DNA of 64,000 nt, taken from NCBI GenBank assembly GCA_006503475.1, contig RSEH01000078.1:105042-169041 (forward strand). Direction: 5' to 3'. The stretch is from Stentor roeselii (taxonomy: Eukaryota > Ciliophora > Heterotrichea > Heterotrichida > Stentoridae). The notes under the pieces were generated by a model. The model was not told the origin of the DNA. It ran no database searches and was given only the letters and a program-made list of their open reading frames with translations. A program made the position numbers and the translations under genes. Positions 30,728 through 39,883 of the stretch are shown piece by piece (positions within the stretch are counted from its first letter, which is position 1; each line of letters opens with the position of its first letter).

Positions 30728-30850
30728 TTAAGTCTTTCTTGCTTTTAAACGCTCTTGAAGTACTCGTGATAAGTATTTCTTGTCAATTTTTAAATTTTCT
30801 ATTAGATTTTCAAGTCGCTTTCGCAGGTCTACTAGTCGCTGTCTTTTCAT
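30728..30850 (-). CDS. Predicted 40-residue basic coiled-coil microprotein
   Basis: An ATG at 30848-30850 opens a 40-codon frame ending TAA at 30728-30730. The protein reads MKRQRLVDLRKRLENLIENL and continues with KIDKKYLSRVLQERLKARKT. It has heptad-like leucines and is very basic, so it is likely an α-helix or coiled coil. It fits exactly between the convergent calpain stop (3 bp away) and the divergent MGNC gene (43 bp away), which is the usual spacing of real genes in this window. No family is recognised. Confidence 0.6.
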   Translation of the reverse strand: MKRQRLVDLRKRLENLIENLKIDKKYLSRVLQERLKARKT

Positions 30851-30893
30851 CTTGATTTGTGAATGTTTCGATATTTAATAAAACTTATAAACT

Positions 30894-31100
30894 ATGGGAA
30901 ATTGTGTCAGACGACGAGGTAATAAAATTTCTTCTATTGTTACTGACTCCAGGAATAGCACCCAGAAAATGCAATTGATTGATGAAGAACGGAAAAAACT
31001 CTTGATGCTTACTTCCAAACAACCTCCGGTACTTTCTTTGGACTCTGAACTGTATAAAAGAAGAGTTTCGAGTTTACATGAGGTCGTGACTTGTAAGTAA
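30894..31100 (+). CDS. Small MGNC-type lipidated protein
   Basis: The 68-residue protein begins MGNCVRRRGNKISS. Gly2 followed by Asn and Cys3 is a classic site for N-myristoylation plus palmitoylation, and the adjacent Arg cluster favours membrane binding. The rest is polar and charged (DEERKKLLMLTSKQPPVLSL) and ends TCK before TAA TAA. I infer a small membrane-attached adaptor at the plasma or ciliary membrane. No homologous family is recognised, and the start is fixed by the motif. Confidence 0.65.
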   Translation: MGNCVRRRGNKISSIVTDSRNSTQKMQLIDEERKKLLMLTSKQPPVLSLDSELYKRRVSSLHEVVTCK

Positions 31101-31449
31101 TAATTTTTTAATTGATGTTAAGAGTTGATTATAGGTATTGATGGATGGAAAATTGAAAATTTTTAGGTTTTTATTAAGAAAGGCTGAGGGTTTTAGGTGA
31201 AGTCTGGAAGTGACTTTAGGGAATTTTTCAATGTCTGGCTTTGATGCTGGTTATTGGATGATTGATATTTCTTGATGTATAATGAACAAATATATTTTCA
31301 TACTCATAGATAAAATATTTAGTAGTTTATTTTATTCAGATACTTATATGTATCAATAAATAAACTTAGTGAATATTAGAAAAATATAGCTTCTAATTAG
31401 AATTAAAAAAATTAACAACCTGTTGAAAAAATTCAAAATTATTCTCAAG
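31101..31449. other. AT-rich spacer
   Basis: I see nothing coding in this 350-bp stretch between the 3' ends of two genes. Confidence 0.5.
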
Positions 31450-32016
31450 TTATTCTAATTTTATGATTCTTTTAACCTGCTGAAAATCCTGTTCAATCAC
31501 TTTTTTCCTAATTTTCATATCATTCATCATCTTCCTATTATCTTTCGTTTCAAAAATGCATTCATCTATAATTTCCTCTAAAGACTTAACCGTAGGTATT
31601 TTTTCACTAGGTTTAATTTTGAAATTCCTAGCATTTCCCTTAAAAATCTCTAAATTTTTATCAGTATTCGACCTTTTAAACCTACTTTCAAGAGCAGGTA
31701 GATCAAATTTCTTATATTTCTTGAAATCTTTAACACTTTTCCCAGAAAGTAAATAATTTTCATTGAATTTTCTAAGTTTCGCCCTCATAGCATTAGACCA
31801 TAAATCCGAGGTGAGTATTTTAGGGTTTACTTTAATTCCAGTGCGAGAAATAGGAGATCCAACAAGCCATTCATCATGTCTGTTATGCTCAAGATGCACA
31901 GGCACCACAGTAGCTCTGGAGTCCGCAGGTCGATAAGCTCCAGCTTCATTCCAAGTAAAAGCTCTTCGGAACTCTTTAGGAGTCTTCGACGAGACTAAAG
32001 ACGAGCTTCTTTTCAT
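31450..32016 (-). CDS. Unknown 188-residue basic protein
   Basis: The protein starts MKRSSSLVSSKTPKEFRRAF and contains a conserved-looking stretch (WNEAGAYRPADSRATVVPVH, near residues 23-42), then LTSDLWSNAMRAKLRKFNEN. A C-terminal charged helix follows (KKVIEQDFQQVKRIIKLE). No domain is recognised. Its ATG lies only 1 nt after the TAA stop of the upstream WD40 gene on the same strand, so the two could be co-transcribed or its promoter may lie within the WD40 ORF. Confidence 0.7.
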   Translation of the reverse strand: MKRSSSLVSSKTPKEFRRAFTWNEAGAYRPADSRATVVPVHLEHNRHDEWLVGSPISRTGIKVNPKILTSDLWSNAMRAKLRKFNENYLLSGKSVKDFKKYKKFDLPALESRFKRSNTDKNLEIFKGNARNFKIKPSEKIPTVKSLEEIIDECIFETKDNRKMMNDMKIRKKVIEQDFQQVKRIIKLE

Positions 32017-32017
32017 T

Positions 32018-33319
32018 TTAATTAATTAACTTTTTCACTAAAGACATACAAGAAACTCTTCCGTCGTAACCCCCTGCGAAGCTGAGATCATTCGCAAGAT
32101 GGAGGATTTTAACAGAAGATTCATGAAACTGCACTTTTTCACTTGAGTTTTCCATCCAAAGGGTTAAAGACTTTCCTGCAGTGAGGATAAAATCGTTTTT
32201 TATGTGAATGTCTTTGAGACTTGAGTCACTTTTCCTGAAACTTACTTCGGATAATGTTCGCAAGTCCCACTCTCTTAAGGAACAGTCTTCAGAACAGGTC
32301 AAAAAAGTGAAACCGCTTGACATCGTCACACCTGTCACTGGACCTTTATGCCCTTCAAAGCAACTTATCGACCTGGGGGTCCTAATGTCCCATAAACTCA
32401 CACAACTGTCTTCATTCCCTGTTAAAAAAGTGAAAACTGAATGACTTGCACTTGAAAGAACTGGCGAGGTCTTGACCGAGCCCCGAAAAGGTTGAAAAGT
32501 ATTCAAATCAAGAAATTCCAGAAAACTTCCACCAGCGAAGATTTTTTCATTTGAAATTTTTTTCACCAGGTTTAGACCTGCCTGGGTTTTTCTAGTTTTT
32601 TGTAGTTTGTGAGTGCGAAAAAGTTTGATTATTCCGTCTTTAAAGGCAGAAAGAAAGACTTTAGAATTTGATAATTTTTCAAGTGATACTACAGGTTTCT
32701 TATGTTTATGCAGTAGTATATTTGAAGTAAAAACAGACCCTTTTATATAAGTCTTTGCGAAGTACTCGTTGTAGTTTTGTTGAGGAAGAGTCCATCTTCT
32801 AACCTCGCCATTAGCGTCGCCTGTGATTAAAAAAACGTCATCAGCTGCAAGAGCATTGACTGAATTACGACAACCTTCAAGCCAATACTCTAAACAACAG
32901 TGCTCGGTACGCATTTGAGCCCGTCGAGGAAAATTGAAGCCAGCGAAGTAGTCATGAATCACTTGATCTGAACTTTTCGCTGGAGTTTTGCGATGAAAGC
33001 TTTTAGATGACTTTAAAATGTACTTTTTACTTGAGGGTTCAACGGTTTCTAAGGTTTCTACAGGTTTTGGCTTTAGATCACTTATGGCTCTTTGACGGTT
33101 GTTTGAAGACATTGTCGAGTCTGAAGCGATTTCAGGGATTGATGAAGTTTTGTAGAGGAAAATTGACTTGAATGGCTGGTTTGGGTTTTTTAAAGTTGCT
33201 TGGGTGTAAAGGTTTTGACTTCTGCCTTGTTTTAAAGGAGAGGATTCTTGGGTTATAGGCTTTTGGCTTGATTTCCTTCGGCAGGAGTGGATTGAGGAAT
33301 AGCTCCTGGTTTGCAACAT
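32018..33319 (-). CDS. WD40-repeat protein
   Basis: The 433-residue protein has a disordered Ser/Lys-rich N-terminal region (about 140 residues) and then about six WD40 repeats forming a likely β-propeller. Clear repeat ends are VFLITGDANGEVRRWTLPQQ, VSLWDIRTP, SLREWDLRTLSE and ILHLANDLSFAGGYDGRVS. WD40 propellers are scaffolds, so the partner is unknown. The first repeat follows CRNSVNALAADDV. The gene is followed after 1 nt by the start of the 188-residue gene on the same strand. Confidence 0.85.
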   Translation of the reverse strand: MLQTRSYSSIHSCRRKSSQKPITQESSPLKQGRSQNLYTQATLKNPNQPFKSIFLYKTSSIPEIASDSTMSSNNRQRAISDLKPKPVETLETVEPSSKKYILKSSKSFHRKTPAKSSDQVIHDYFAGFNFPRRAQMRTEHCCLEYWLEGCRNSVNALAADDVFLITGDANGEVRRWTLPQQNYNEYFAKTYIKGSVFTSNILLHKHKKPVVSLEKLSNSKVFLSAFKDGIIKLFRTHKLQKTRKTQAGLNLVKKISNEKIFAGGSFLEFLDLNTFQPFRGSVKTSPVLSSASHSVFTFLTGNEDSCVSLWDIRTPRSISCFEGHKGPVTGVTMSSGFTFLTCSEDCSLREWDLRTLSEVSFRKSDSSLKDIHIKNDFILTAGKSLTLWMENSSEKVQFHESSVKILHLANDLSFAGGYDGRVSCMSLVKKLIN

Positions 33320-33547
33320 CTCGATAGATTATTGATTATCTTGAAGATTTTTCATGTTTTTAGAAGGATTCTAAGGATGTGGATGCAAATATGGATATGG
33401 TTTTTGATTGAGTTATTTGAAGAGGATTTTGGAGGTTTGGTTTAGTTAGAGAGAGCAAGATTTGGGGAATAATCTCCAATCATCATTCTTAACCAAACCA
33501 TAAATCCCAAACCTTCCAAAAAAATGCTAAAATCCCCACCCAAATAA

Positions 33548-34672
33548 ATGAAAAGAATCCAAGGGAAACGTCCAAACCAGATCCCTGATTCAATTCTAAA
33601 CCACCCCCTGCTATCCTCAAAAAAGCAACTTCTTCCAAGCAACTACAATTTCGAAATCGAGAAGACCTTATGGAGAATCGAAGAGACCCAAGCCCGTCGA
33701 ATAGGTTTACAATTTCCAGAAGGTCTTCAAATGTTCGCATGTATTTTAAGCGACATCCTAAAGAGTCTTTCAAAAGTAGAAGACTGCATCATTTTAGCCG
33801 ACATCGTATTCGGTGCATGTTGCGTAGAAGACCTGACGTCATCCGAGCTAAATTTAGACCTTTTGATCCACTACGGCCATTCATGCCTGATTCCAATAAA
33901 CGAGACCTGCATGAAGACCTTATACGTTTTCGTCGACATCCAAATAAACGTAACAAGTCTCGTCGAGACTCTTATTCACAACTTTTCCGACGCTTCCCAA
34001 GCAGTGGCTCTGGTTTCAACAGTTCAGTTCGTTGAAGGAATTTACAAAGCAAAACAACTGCTGGTTGAAAAAGGACTCAGTCACTTTTTCATTCCACAAG
34101 CGAAGCCAAGGACGACAGGAGAGCTTTTGGGTTGTACTTCTCCAAGTATCAAGGAAAAAATCGTAGTTTCAGTGAGTGATGGAAGATTTCACTTAGAAGC
34201 TGCAATGATTCAAAACCCGAATCATGAGTTTTACAGGTTTGACCCTTATTTAAATAGAATTTTCAGAGAAGAGTTCGACTTGCAGGCCATGAAGAGAAGA
34301 AGAATGGAAAGTATTCAACAAGCTAAACATTCTCAGTACTTCGGGTTAATCATGGGAACTCTTGGAAGGCAGGGCAGTGTCCATATTTTGAAGAAGTTGA
34401 AAGAAGTTTGTAGGGAAAATGGAAAAAAAGTAAGTGTTTTTCTTATGTCTGATGTTTGTCAAGAGGCGGTTGATAAGTTCCCTGATGTTGAAGCTTGGGT
34501 TGAAGTCGCTTGTCCGAGACTTGCTATGGACTGGGGATGTGAGTTTAAGAAACCCATGCTTAGTCCTTATGAGTGCTTTGTTGCTTTAAAGGACCTGCCT
34601 TTGGACTACCCGATGGATAATTATTTGTATGGAGGGGGACCTTGGAGTGTTTATACTGCTAAGGGCAAGTAG
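33548..34672 (+). CDS. DPH1: Diphthamide biosynthesis protein 1 (DPH1)
   Basis: The 374-residue protein matches DPH1 from the start: NQIPDSILNHPLL, LPSNYNFEIEKTLWRI, QFPEGLQMFACILSDIL, and HYGHSCLIP. Three cysteine sites expected to bind the radical-SAM-type 4Fe-4S cluster are seen: FGACCVED, ELLGCTSP and ACPRLAMDWG. With DPH2 it transfers the 3-amino-3-carboxypropyl group of SAM to a histidine of elongation factor 2, the first step of diphthamide synthesis in the cytosol. The tail is short. It is divergent from the WD40 gene (about 230 bp) and convergent with a 57-residue gene 21 bp away. Confidence 0.95.
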   Translation: MKRIQGKRPNQIPDSILNHPLLSSKKQLLPSNYNFEIEKTLWRIEETQARRIGLQFPEGLQMFACILSDILKSLSKVEDCIILADIVFGACCVEDLTSSELNLDLLIHYGHSCLIPINETCMKTLYVFVDIQINVTSLVETLIHNFSDASQAVALVSTVQFVEGIYKAKQLLVEKGLSHFFIPQAKPRTTGELLGCTSPSIKEKIVVSVSDGRFHLEAAMIQNPNHEFYRFDPYLNRIFREEFDLQAMKRRRMESIQQAKHSQYFGLIMGTLGRQGSVHILKKLKEVCRENGKKVSVFLMSDVCQEAVDKFPDVEAWVEVACPRLAMDWGCEFKKPMLSPYECFVALKDLPLDYPMDNYLYGGGPWSVYTAKGK

Positions 34673-34693
34673 AGAATTTATTCTATATTTTAT

Positions 34694-34867
34694 TTAGTTA
34701 TACTCGGATATTGATAACTTTTCCTCGAGTGATAAGGGGTTGGAAGATAGGAATTTTAATTTGAATAGCATCAGGTTGTCTATTCCGTTCAATGCGTTTA
34801 AAAAACATTCGGATTTTGAGTGATCGGTTTGAAGGTATTCTTCGTTTAGGTCTAAAATGCAGTCCAT
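34694..34867 (-). CDS. Predicted 57-residue microprotein
   Basis: The minus strand has an ATG at 34865-34867 and a 57-codon frame ending TAA at 34694-34696. The protein begins MDCILDLNEEYLQTDHSKSE and continues with hydrophobic helices (NALNGIDNLMLFKLKFL). It sits 21 bp from the convergent DPH1 stop, the usual spacing in this window. It is acidic, with no signal peptide. No family is recognised, and it could be a helical subunit of a larger complex. Confidence 0.5.
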   Translation of the reverse strand: MDCILDLNEEYLQTDHSKSECFLNALNGIDNLMLFKLKFLSSNPLSLEEKLSISEYN

Positions 34868-35109
34868 TTATAAGCTTTCATTACTTTTAAATAGATATGA
34901 ATATATAGAGTTTTATATTATTATTGAAATTAAAGGGTATTACTTTAGATTAGTCTTGATTTCCAGTATTCGTTTTCAATTTAAACCTTGATATGTTTAA
35001 ATTATGAATTTTTATCATTTTATTATATTCAGAAAGTTTCCATATCAAACGATAAATAAATCCTCGATAAATTACTTAATCTACCTAATTCAAACTCTGC
35101 CATTAATAA
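34868..35109. promoter_or_regulatory. Divergent AT-rich promoter region
   Basis: This 240-bp interval lies between the divergent 57-residue gene and the 95-residue gene. It is AT-rich with no recognisable coding. Confidence 0.35.
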
Positions 35110-35397
35110 ATGACTGAATCGAAGTACTTCAAGTGCGTCCAAATCAAATTCTGCAGCCCTTTCCCAAATAAAACACGAGTTTTCGAAGCTTCTCAAATCT
35201 TCCGACATTCCCGAGGAAAACTAGCTGTTTTTAACTTATCCCCAAGCCGACGGGTCACTTTAGGCGATATAAAAAAACAAAAATCACATTTAAAAGGAAG
35301 TCTTTCTCAATCCTCTCTCAATCAATCAGTTTTTCCTAAACTGAAGCCAGTTGTCAGGTCATCTCCAATATTTTTTCCATTGAAGAGAAAGATTTAA
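35110..35397 (+). CDS. Unknown 95-residue basic protein
   Basis: The protein begins MTESKYFKCVQIKFCSPFPN and is Lys/Arg/Ser-rich throughout, with LGDIKKQKSHLKGSLSQ and a C-terminal FFPLKRKI. The ATG follows CATTAATAA, a typical A/T-rich start context. No domain is visible. A second small basic gene starts 20 nt after its TAA stop on the same strand, and the two may be related in function. Confidence 0.6.
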   Translation: MTESKYFKCVQIKFCSPFPNKTRVFEASQIFRHSRGKLAVFNLSPSRRVTLGDIKKQKSHLKGSLSQSSLNQSVFPKLKPVVRSSPIFFPLKRKI

Positions 35398-35417
35398 ACT
35401 AATTCTTTATATTAAAA

Positions 35418-35924
35418 ATGAATGCAATGCTGAGAAAGTACTACGCAAAACTTCAGAATAATCGACATAGTCTCGTCCTTTCATATGAAAACCAGAGGAA
35501 AAGGAAAAAAAGAACAAAAAGCCAAAGCACTTTCAATAACTTAACGAAAACCTCGGAAAAAAGCGTGAAAGTCAAGAAAACAGTTCAGAAAAGTGTCAGA
35601 TATTCAAGTAAATCAGCTTCTTCGATGAAAAAACATAAACCTCAAAGTTCTTATATTCCTAAAAACTTTAAAGTTAAACCTAAAACTTCTCCTGTTAAAG
35701 TAAAGAAGCAGATTAAACATAAAAGTATTTCTGAAATTGAACTTAGTCTTTCAGAAAGCTATGACTCGCTTTTAAATCATTTTGATTGTGGAGCTGAACT
35801 TAGGAAATCGCTTAAACAGTTGGTGACTCTGGAAAAAAATGCTCTTAAGCGCAAGTTTAAGAGTAAGAGTAGCATATCGAGTAATAGTTTATTTGTTAAC
35901 AGTTATCATAATTCAAAGGTATGA
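35418..35924 (+). CDS. Unknown 168-residue Lys/Ser-rich protein
   Basis: The protein begins MNAMLRKYYAKLQNNRHSLV and is dominated by basic, Ser-rich sequence (KSASSMKKHKPQSSYIPK). A short helical segment lies near residues 118-148 (ESYDSLLNHFDCGAELRKS). No domain is recognised. A role in binding microtubules, nucleic acid or acidic surfaces would fit the composition but is not shown. The frame ends in TGA. If TGA were read as Trp it would continue 22 codons beyond that TGA to a TAA. Confidence 0.65.
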   Translation: MNAMLRKYYAKLQNNRHSLVLSYENQRKRKKRTKSQSTFNNLTKTSEKSVKVKKTVQKSVRYSSKSASSMKKHKPQSSYIPKNFKVKPKTSPVKVKKQIKHKSISEIELSLSESYDSLLNHFDCGAELRKSLKQLVTLEKNALKRKFKSKSSISSNSLFVNSYHNSKV

Positions 35925-37749
35925 ATTTTGTTTAATGGAAGAGTAAAAGGATTTGGTTATAGTAATTTCGCAGATTTTATATTTTGAAGGTATTAATTTG
36001 ATTAGTGATTTGGAATTAAAATATTTTTGGTATTTTTTGAGACTGAAGAAAGGATTAACTTAGAAGTAGATATTTAATATTGGAAATAGTTGAAGGTTAG
36101 AAATACTGGTTGTGAGATTTCGTAATTTAATTTAGTAAAAAGTGTAAAATAAATATTGGCTCTACGTAAACCTGAAGAATTGCAAAGAGAATCCATTTAT
36201 CATTACTCTGGGCATTTTAAGAACCTTAACTTCTTAGTCTTAGTCTTAACCTTGATCTCCATTCATAAAAAGTTATTCCCAAATTAATTTTTTCAAGTTT
36301 TCTGCCATAACTGCTAAAATTTCCTTATCATTTCTCTCAAAATTCTTAGCATGCTAAATTTTCTTTAGATTATAGTCCATATCATAAAATCTCCTGTTTA
36401 AACTTTCTAAATCCCTTTAAATTTGATTTGAAACTCAATCACATTTTTTTTTAGGATTTCTGACTTTTTTTTAACAACCACTTGCCAGGATCTTCGATTT
36501 TTTTAAATGATTATTTTAAAGATTCTTCAATTTTCTGCTTATAAGTTTCTATGTCGATATGCATCTAATGCTGCACCAAGATATGATATCGAATCTCGAC
36601 CCAAGTATCTGAATCATTTTCTCGAAGACCAAGAGTCGTTAAACTCTCCTAAAAACTCATAAGTTAAAAAACATTGAAGTGGATTCGAAGCATGGGTCAT
36701 TCTCAAGTCTTGAAATAATTGCGAAAACTTGCATGACATATAAAACTCTTAAAAAAAATAGTATGACAGATATATCGTATATTTTGAAGACATACAAAAT
36801 CTGTTCTTCTCAGGATGTGCTTGATGATAAGTCACTGGCATTTCAAGAATATTTAATTTGATAGAGCATTATAGAGTCGCCTGCAATTTTTTATATAACA
36901 GTTAGTAAAGAGGGTTCAGCTGGTTGTCCTAAGCTTTCAGTTCGAAGCAGTTCCACATCAGCTGAGTGTCAATTATCGAGGCGATTGAAGAAGACCGACT
37001 GTCATTCACTTCCTCCAGCAAAAAATATCAGGGGTACCCATCCGAGTTTGCTAGCAATAATCAAAATAGGTGTAAACCTCTATAATCAACAGAAAATTTA
37101 TAAGCTTGCTAATTAACTCTTATTTTCTTACTAATCTTCTTTCAAAATCATCTTTTTTAAGTACCTTAGATACTTATGACAAATTAATGCCTTTTTCCTC
37201 AGTGTTTAAATTAATTCGCCATTTATACATAATCTGCAGAATCCATTTGTAGTTGAAACTACCTTCCCAATCTTAAGTAGTTTATGTAATTGGAGAACCA
37301 TTTTTTTTTGGAATAAGTGTTTAAATGTATTATAAGGATTCTTATTTTGTTAAATTAACTCATTTGAATGTTTTAATAAAATTAAAAGGGATCATGCATA
37401 TTTTGAGAAATAATCTATGATATTAAGCAAGTAAATAGTATTTTGGCTTGTAGAATCGTTCATAATTTTCTGGATTATCGAGATCAATTTTAAATGTTTT
37501 AAATGGATAGTAGATTATTATATATCCTGTACTCTTTCCAGCCCTATTTATAATTAATTCTTTAGATTTTGGCAATCATTACATTTTTGTCTCATGTTTC
37601 GTTAGGAATATGGCCAGCATATGAGTGTTTGTTTAGTTGTATCTAACATTCGAGTTAATACATAATATTAAAACAAATCCTTAAATTGTTCCAAATGCAA
37701 TCCAAACCATTTAACTAATCCACCATCTCACCTAATCTATTGATTAAAA
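35925..37749. other. AT-rich spacer enclosing one gene relic
   Basis: About 1.8 kb between a TGA stop and the first receptor gene. Apart from the relic at about 36550-37114 it shows only AT-rich sequence with stops in all frames. Confidence 0.5.
36550..37114 (+). pseudogene. Frameshifted gene relic of unknown function
   Basis: The coding-like text starts in one frame (NAAPRYDIESRPKYLNHFLE), shifts near 36640 to LKNIEVDSKHGSFSSLEIIA, and continues to SLAFQEYLI. It is then broken by TGA TAG, and the same frame stays open for 83 more codons (SKEGSAGCPKLSVRSSS, then NIRGTHPSLLAIIKIGVNL). The region is clearly less AT-rich than its flanks. No start codon or short intron repairs it. I read it as a decayed gene. 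Confidence 0.55.
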
Positions 37750-38643
37750 TTACTCTCTATTCTTATCAATATTCCCTTCAGACTCCAGCAGTGATTGTTC
37801 AGCATCCTTACCACCACAAAAGAAATGTCTAATAGCAATTCGATTTTTTTCATTCAAAGCATAAAAAATCGCATTGAAAAACCCATTCAACGATGCCAAG
37901 ACTCCAGCGACATCAATGAAACCATGAGGCACAAAGACTCCAAAGTGCATAATTTGTCTAATGCAAATAATAGGCCCAAAAGAAAAAATAAGTAAAATTG
38001 GATACCATCTAATCCGCTTATAGACTTTCTGATACTCTTCCTGATGACTAATCAAAAATTTTTTCTGAAGCTGAAAAATGATCCTGATGTAAAAATAACT
38101 CATTAAAATCGTGCTTATAAGGTAAACCCCGTGAACTAGAAGAGTGGCTTCAATATAGTTCTTGTCAATATCAAGGTAACACCAAAGTTTTGACTGGGAA
38201 ATCGAGTCTTTCCAGATGAAAACACCTGAACTCACCAGTGGAAGAGCAAAGCAAATAGAAAGAAACTTGTAGATATTCGAATCCACCACGAATGACTCGT
38301 TTATGAAAATCTGGTAAAGCGAAAAGGAAATCAAAAGGACTATCAGAGAACTGGCTGTAAATGAATAGACCATCAGCAGGCCTTGGATTTTGCAGATCAA
38401 ATCGGAGGAAGAGTCTGATTTAAACCATGTGAGAAAATAGGCTAGGTGACTATTACAACTTGAATATAAGAAGTTTGCTACTCCTAAGGCAAATATTAAT
38501 CTGTTGTAAGCGGATTGCAAGCGGGTGATGATTAAAAAACAACTCATGATGAACAGAGATCCTATCAAACTGATTAGAGATGAAAGCTCTATCATCAGTT
38601 TCTCAGTTTCTATGTTTTCTTGGTAGTTTATAATGTTTCCCAT
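37750..38643 (-). CDS. Seven-transmembrane receptor-like protein 1 of 4
   Basis: After removing a 15-nt intron (38442-38456) the product is 292 residues with seven hydrophobic helices. TM1 is SLISLIGSLFIMSCFLIITR. TM3 opens with the conserved Cys of ICKIQGLLMVYS. The second extracellular loop carries its partner Cys in LWCYLD. TM7 is VLASLNGFFNAIFYALNEKN. The TM7 pattern and the LWC loop resemble class E (cAMP receptor-like) GPCRs of protists. The cytosolic tail is short with a Cys (FFCGGKD) that could be palmitoylated. It is the most divergent of the four tandem copies. Ligand unknown. Confidence 0.82.
   Translation of the reverse strand: MGNIINYQENIETEKLMIELSSLISLIGSLFIMSCFLIITRLQSAYNRLIFALGVANFLYSSCNSHLAYFLTWFKSDSSSDLICKIQGLLMVYSFTASSLIVLLISFSLYQIFINESFVVDSNIYKFLSICFALPLVSSGVFIWKDSISQSKLWCYLDIDKNYIEATLLVHGVYLISTILMSYFYIRIIFQLQKKFLISHQEEYQKVYKRIRWYPILLIFSFGPIICIRQIMHFGVFVPHGFIDVAGVLASLNGFFNAIFYALNEKNRIAIRHFFCGGKDAEQSLLESEGNIDKNRE
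38442..38456 (-). other. 15-nt intron in receptor 1
   Basis: The minus-strand sequence is GTAATAGTCACCTAG, phase 1. It has no in-frame stop, so it hides in the ORF as five extra residues. Removal gives the TM2 text LYSSSYFLTW. Confidence 0.85.
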
Positions 38644-38863
38644 TTTATTAGTTTGATTTATTTGGGCTAAGCGTGGTTTGAACGGGTATGTAATTGGTTT
38701 ATATTAGTTTTATTTATTCAATATCGTTAGTTAAGGAGGGATTCGCATGAGAAATTATGTTTATAAGAATCAGCTCATGAAGCATTTAGATTTAATATAA
38801 TTTAAGCATGGTTGATATGAACTAAAACATACAGTTTATTTTTAAACAAATATTCATCCTATT

Positions 38864-39712
38864 CTAAGACTTAGATATCAACGACATTTCAATCTCGTGA
38901 CTTTCAGTTCCACAAATTCTACTCATAAAAATCTTCCTACTTCCTTCATTAAATCCATAAAAGATGCCATTGAGCATTCCATTCAAAGTCGATAAAATTG
39001 CTCCGATGATAATTCCCTCTTTAACAATATCTTCATTCTCATAATACTTGAAAGCCATACTAAAAATGATGATAGGAAAGAACATGATCTGAAGAAAAGG
39101 AAGATATCTAAACTTTATCAGTTTGCTTTTAGAGTTACTTTCCCTTGAAATGAATTTGACTATAAGACAGTTCAAGTAGAAAGTGATGATTAAACAAAGA
39201 AAATAAACCCCATTCACCAAAAAAAGAGTCTCGATAAAGGCATTTTTATGACTCATGAAGCACCAGGGACCTTCTTTTACGATTTGGTTGATTTTCACGA
39301 AGTATATTGAAATTGAAGCTGAAATTACTAATGATAAACACAGTCCAATCCAAATATTCATTACTATTGTTAGATCTTTATTCATAAGTTGGCAGTAAAA
39401 AAAGGATGTAAAGTGTAAAATCAGAAAGGTACTCATGTTGAATGAAAATTGCTTTATCACTCCTTGAATATTGCACCAGAATGATGATTCACTTTCATCT
39501 GATGCTAGAGTTATAAGAAATGCTGATTATTTCTTACATAGAGAAAACAGGAAATCACTTATGCCTAAAGCGATGATTAGGGTGCAGTATTTATAGTTTT
39601 CCTTGTTGAATTGGATTACATATATTGTCACCATTACGAAACAGAATAAGCAACTGAGAAAAGAAACTAATATCAAAATGATTTCTAGAATATTAAGGTT
39701 TTGTAGTTCCAT
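38864..39712 (-). CDS. Seven-transmembrane receptor-like protein 2 of 4
   Basis: Two separate ORFs (39712-39527 and 39460-38864) are one gene. Removing a 15-nt intron (39523-39537) joins ISDFLFSL to SFLITLASDESESSFWCNIQ and gives 277 residues. It has seven helices, the TM3 cysteine (WCNIQGVIKQFSFNMSTF) and the loop cysteine (KEGPWCFMSHKNAF). TM7 is LSTLNGMLNGIFYGFNEG. It closely resembles copies 3 and 4. It has a short acidic tail (TESHEIEMSLISKS). A class E-like GPCR of unknown ligand is the best reading. Confidence 0.85.
39523..39537 (-). other. 15-nt intron in receptor 2
   Basis: The minus-strand sequence is GTAAGAAATAATCAG, phase 1, with an in-frame TAA if retained. It is at the same site as the introns in the other three copies. 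Confidence 0.93.
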
Positions 39713-39883
39713 TTATATAAATTAGCAAGAAAATTGGGTTTATTAGAATAAATGTTTCAAAGTTAACAATACTGACTGCCTTTTTTATTATTTAATTTTT
39801 GATATAATATATCAAGAATTTAGGAAATTCAATACAAAACAAGCAGATAAATAATCACTTTGAAAAAAATAATCTAACTAACT

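Noticed and set aside
38742-38790. AAGGAGGG followed by ATG, like a bacterial ribosome-binding site
   Set aside because: The ORF has only about 14 codons and the window is eukaryotic, so the match is chance.
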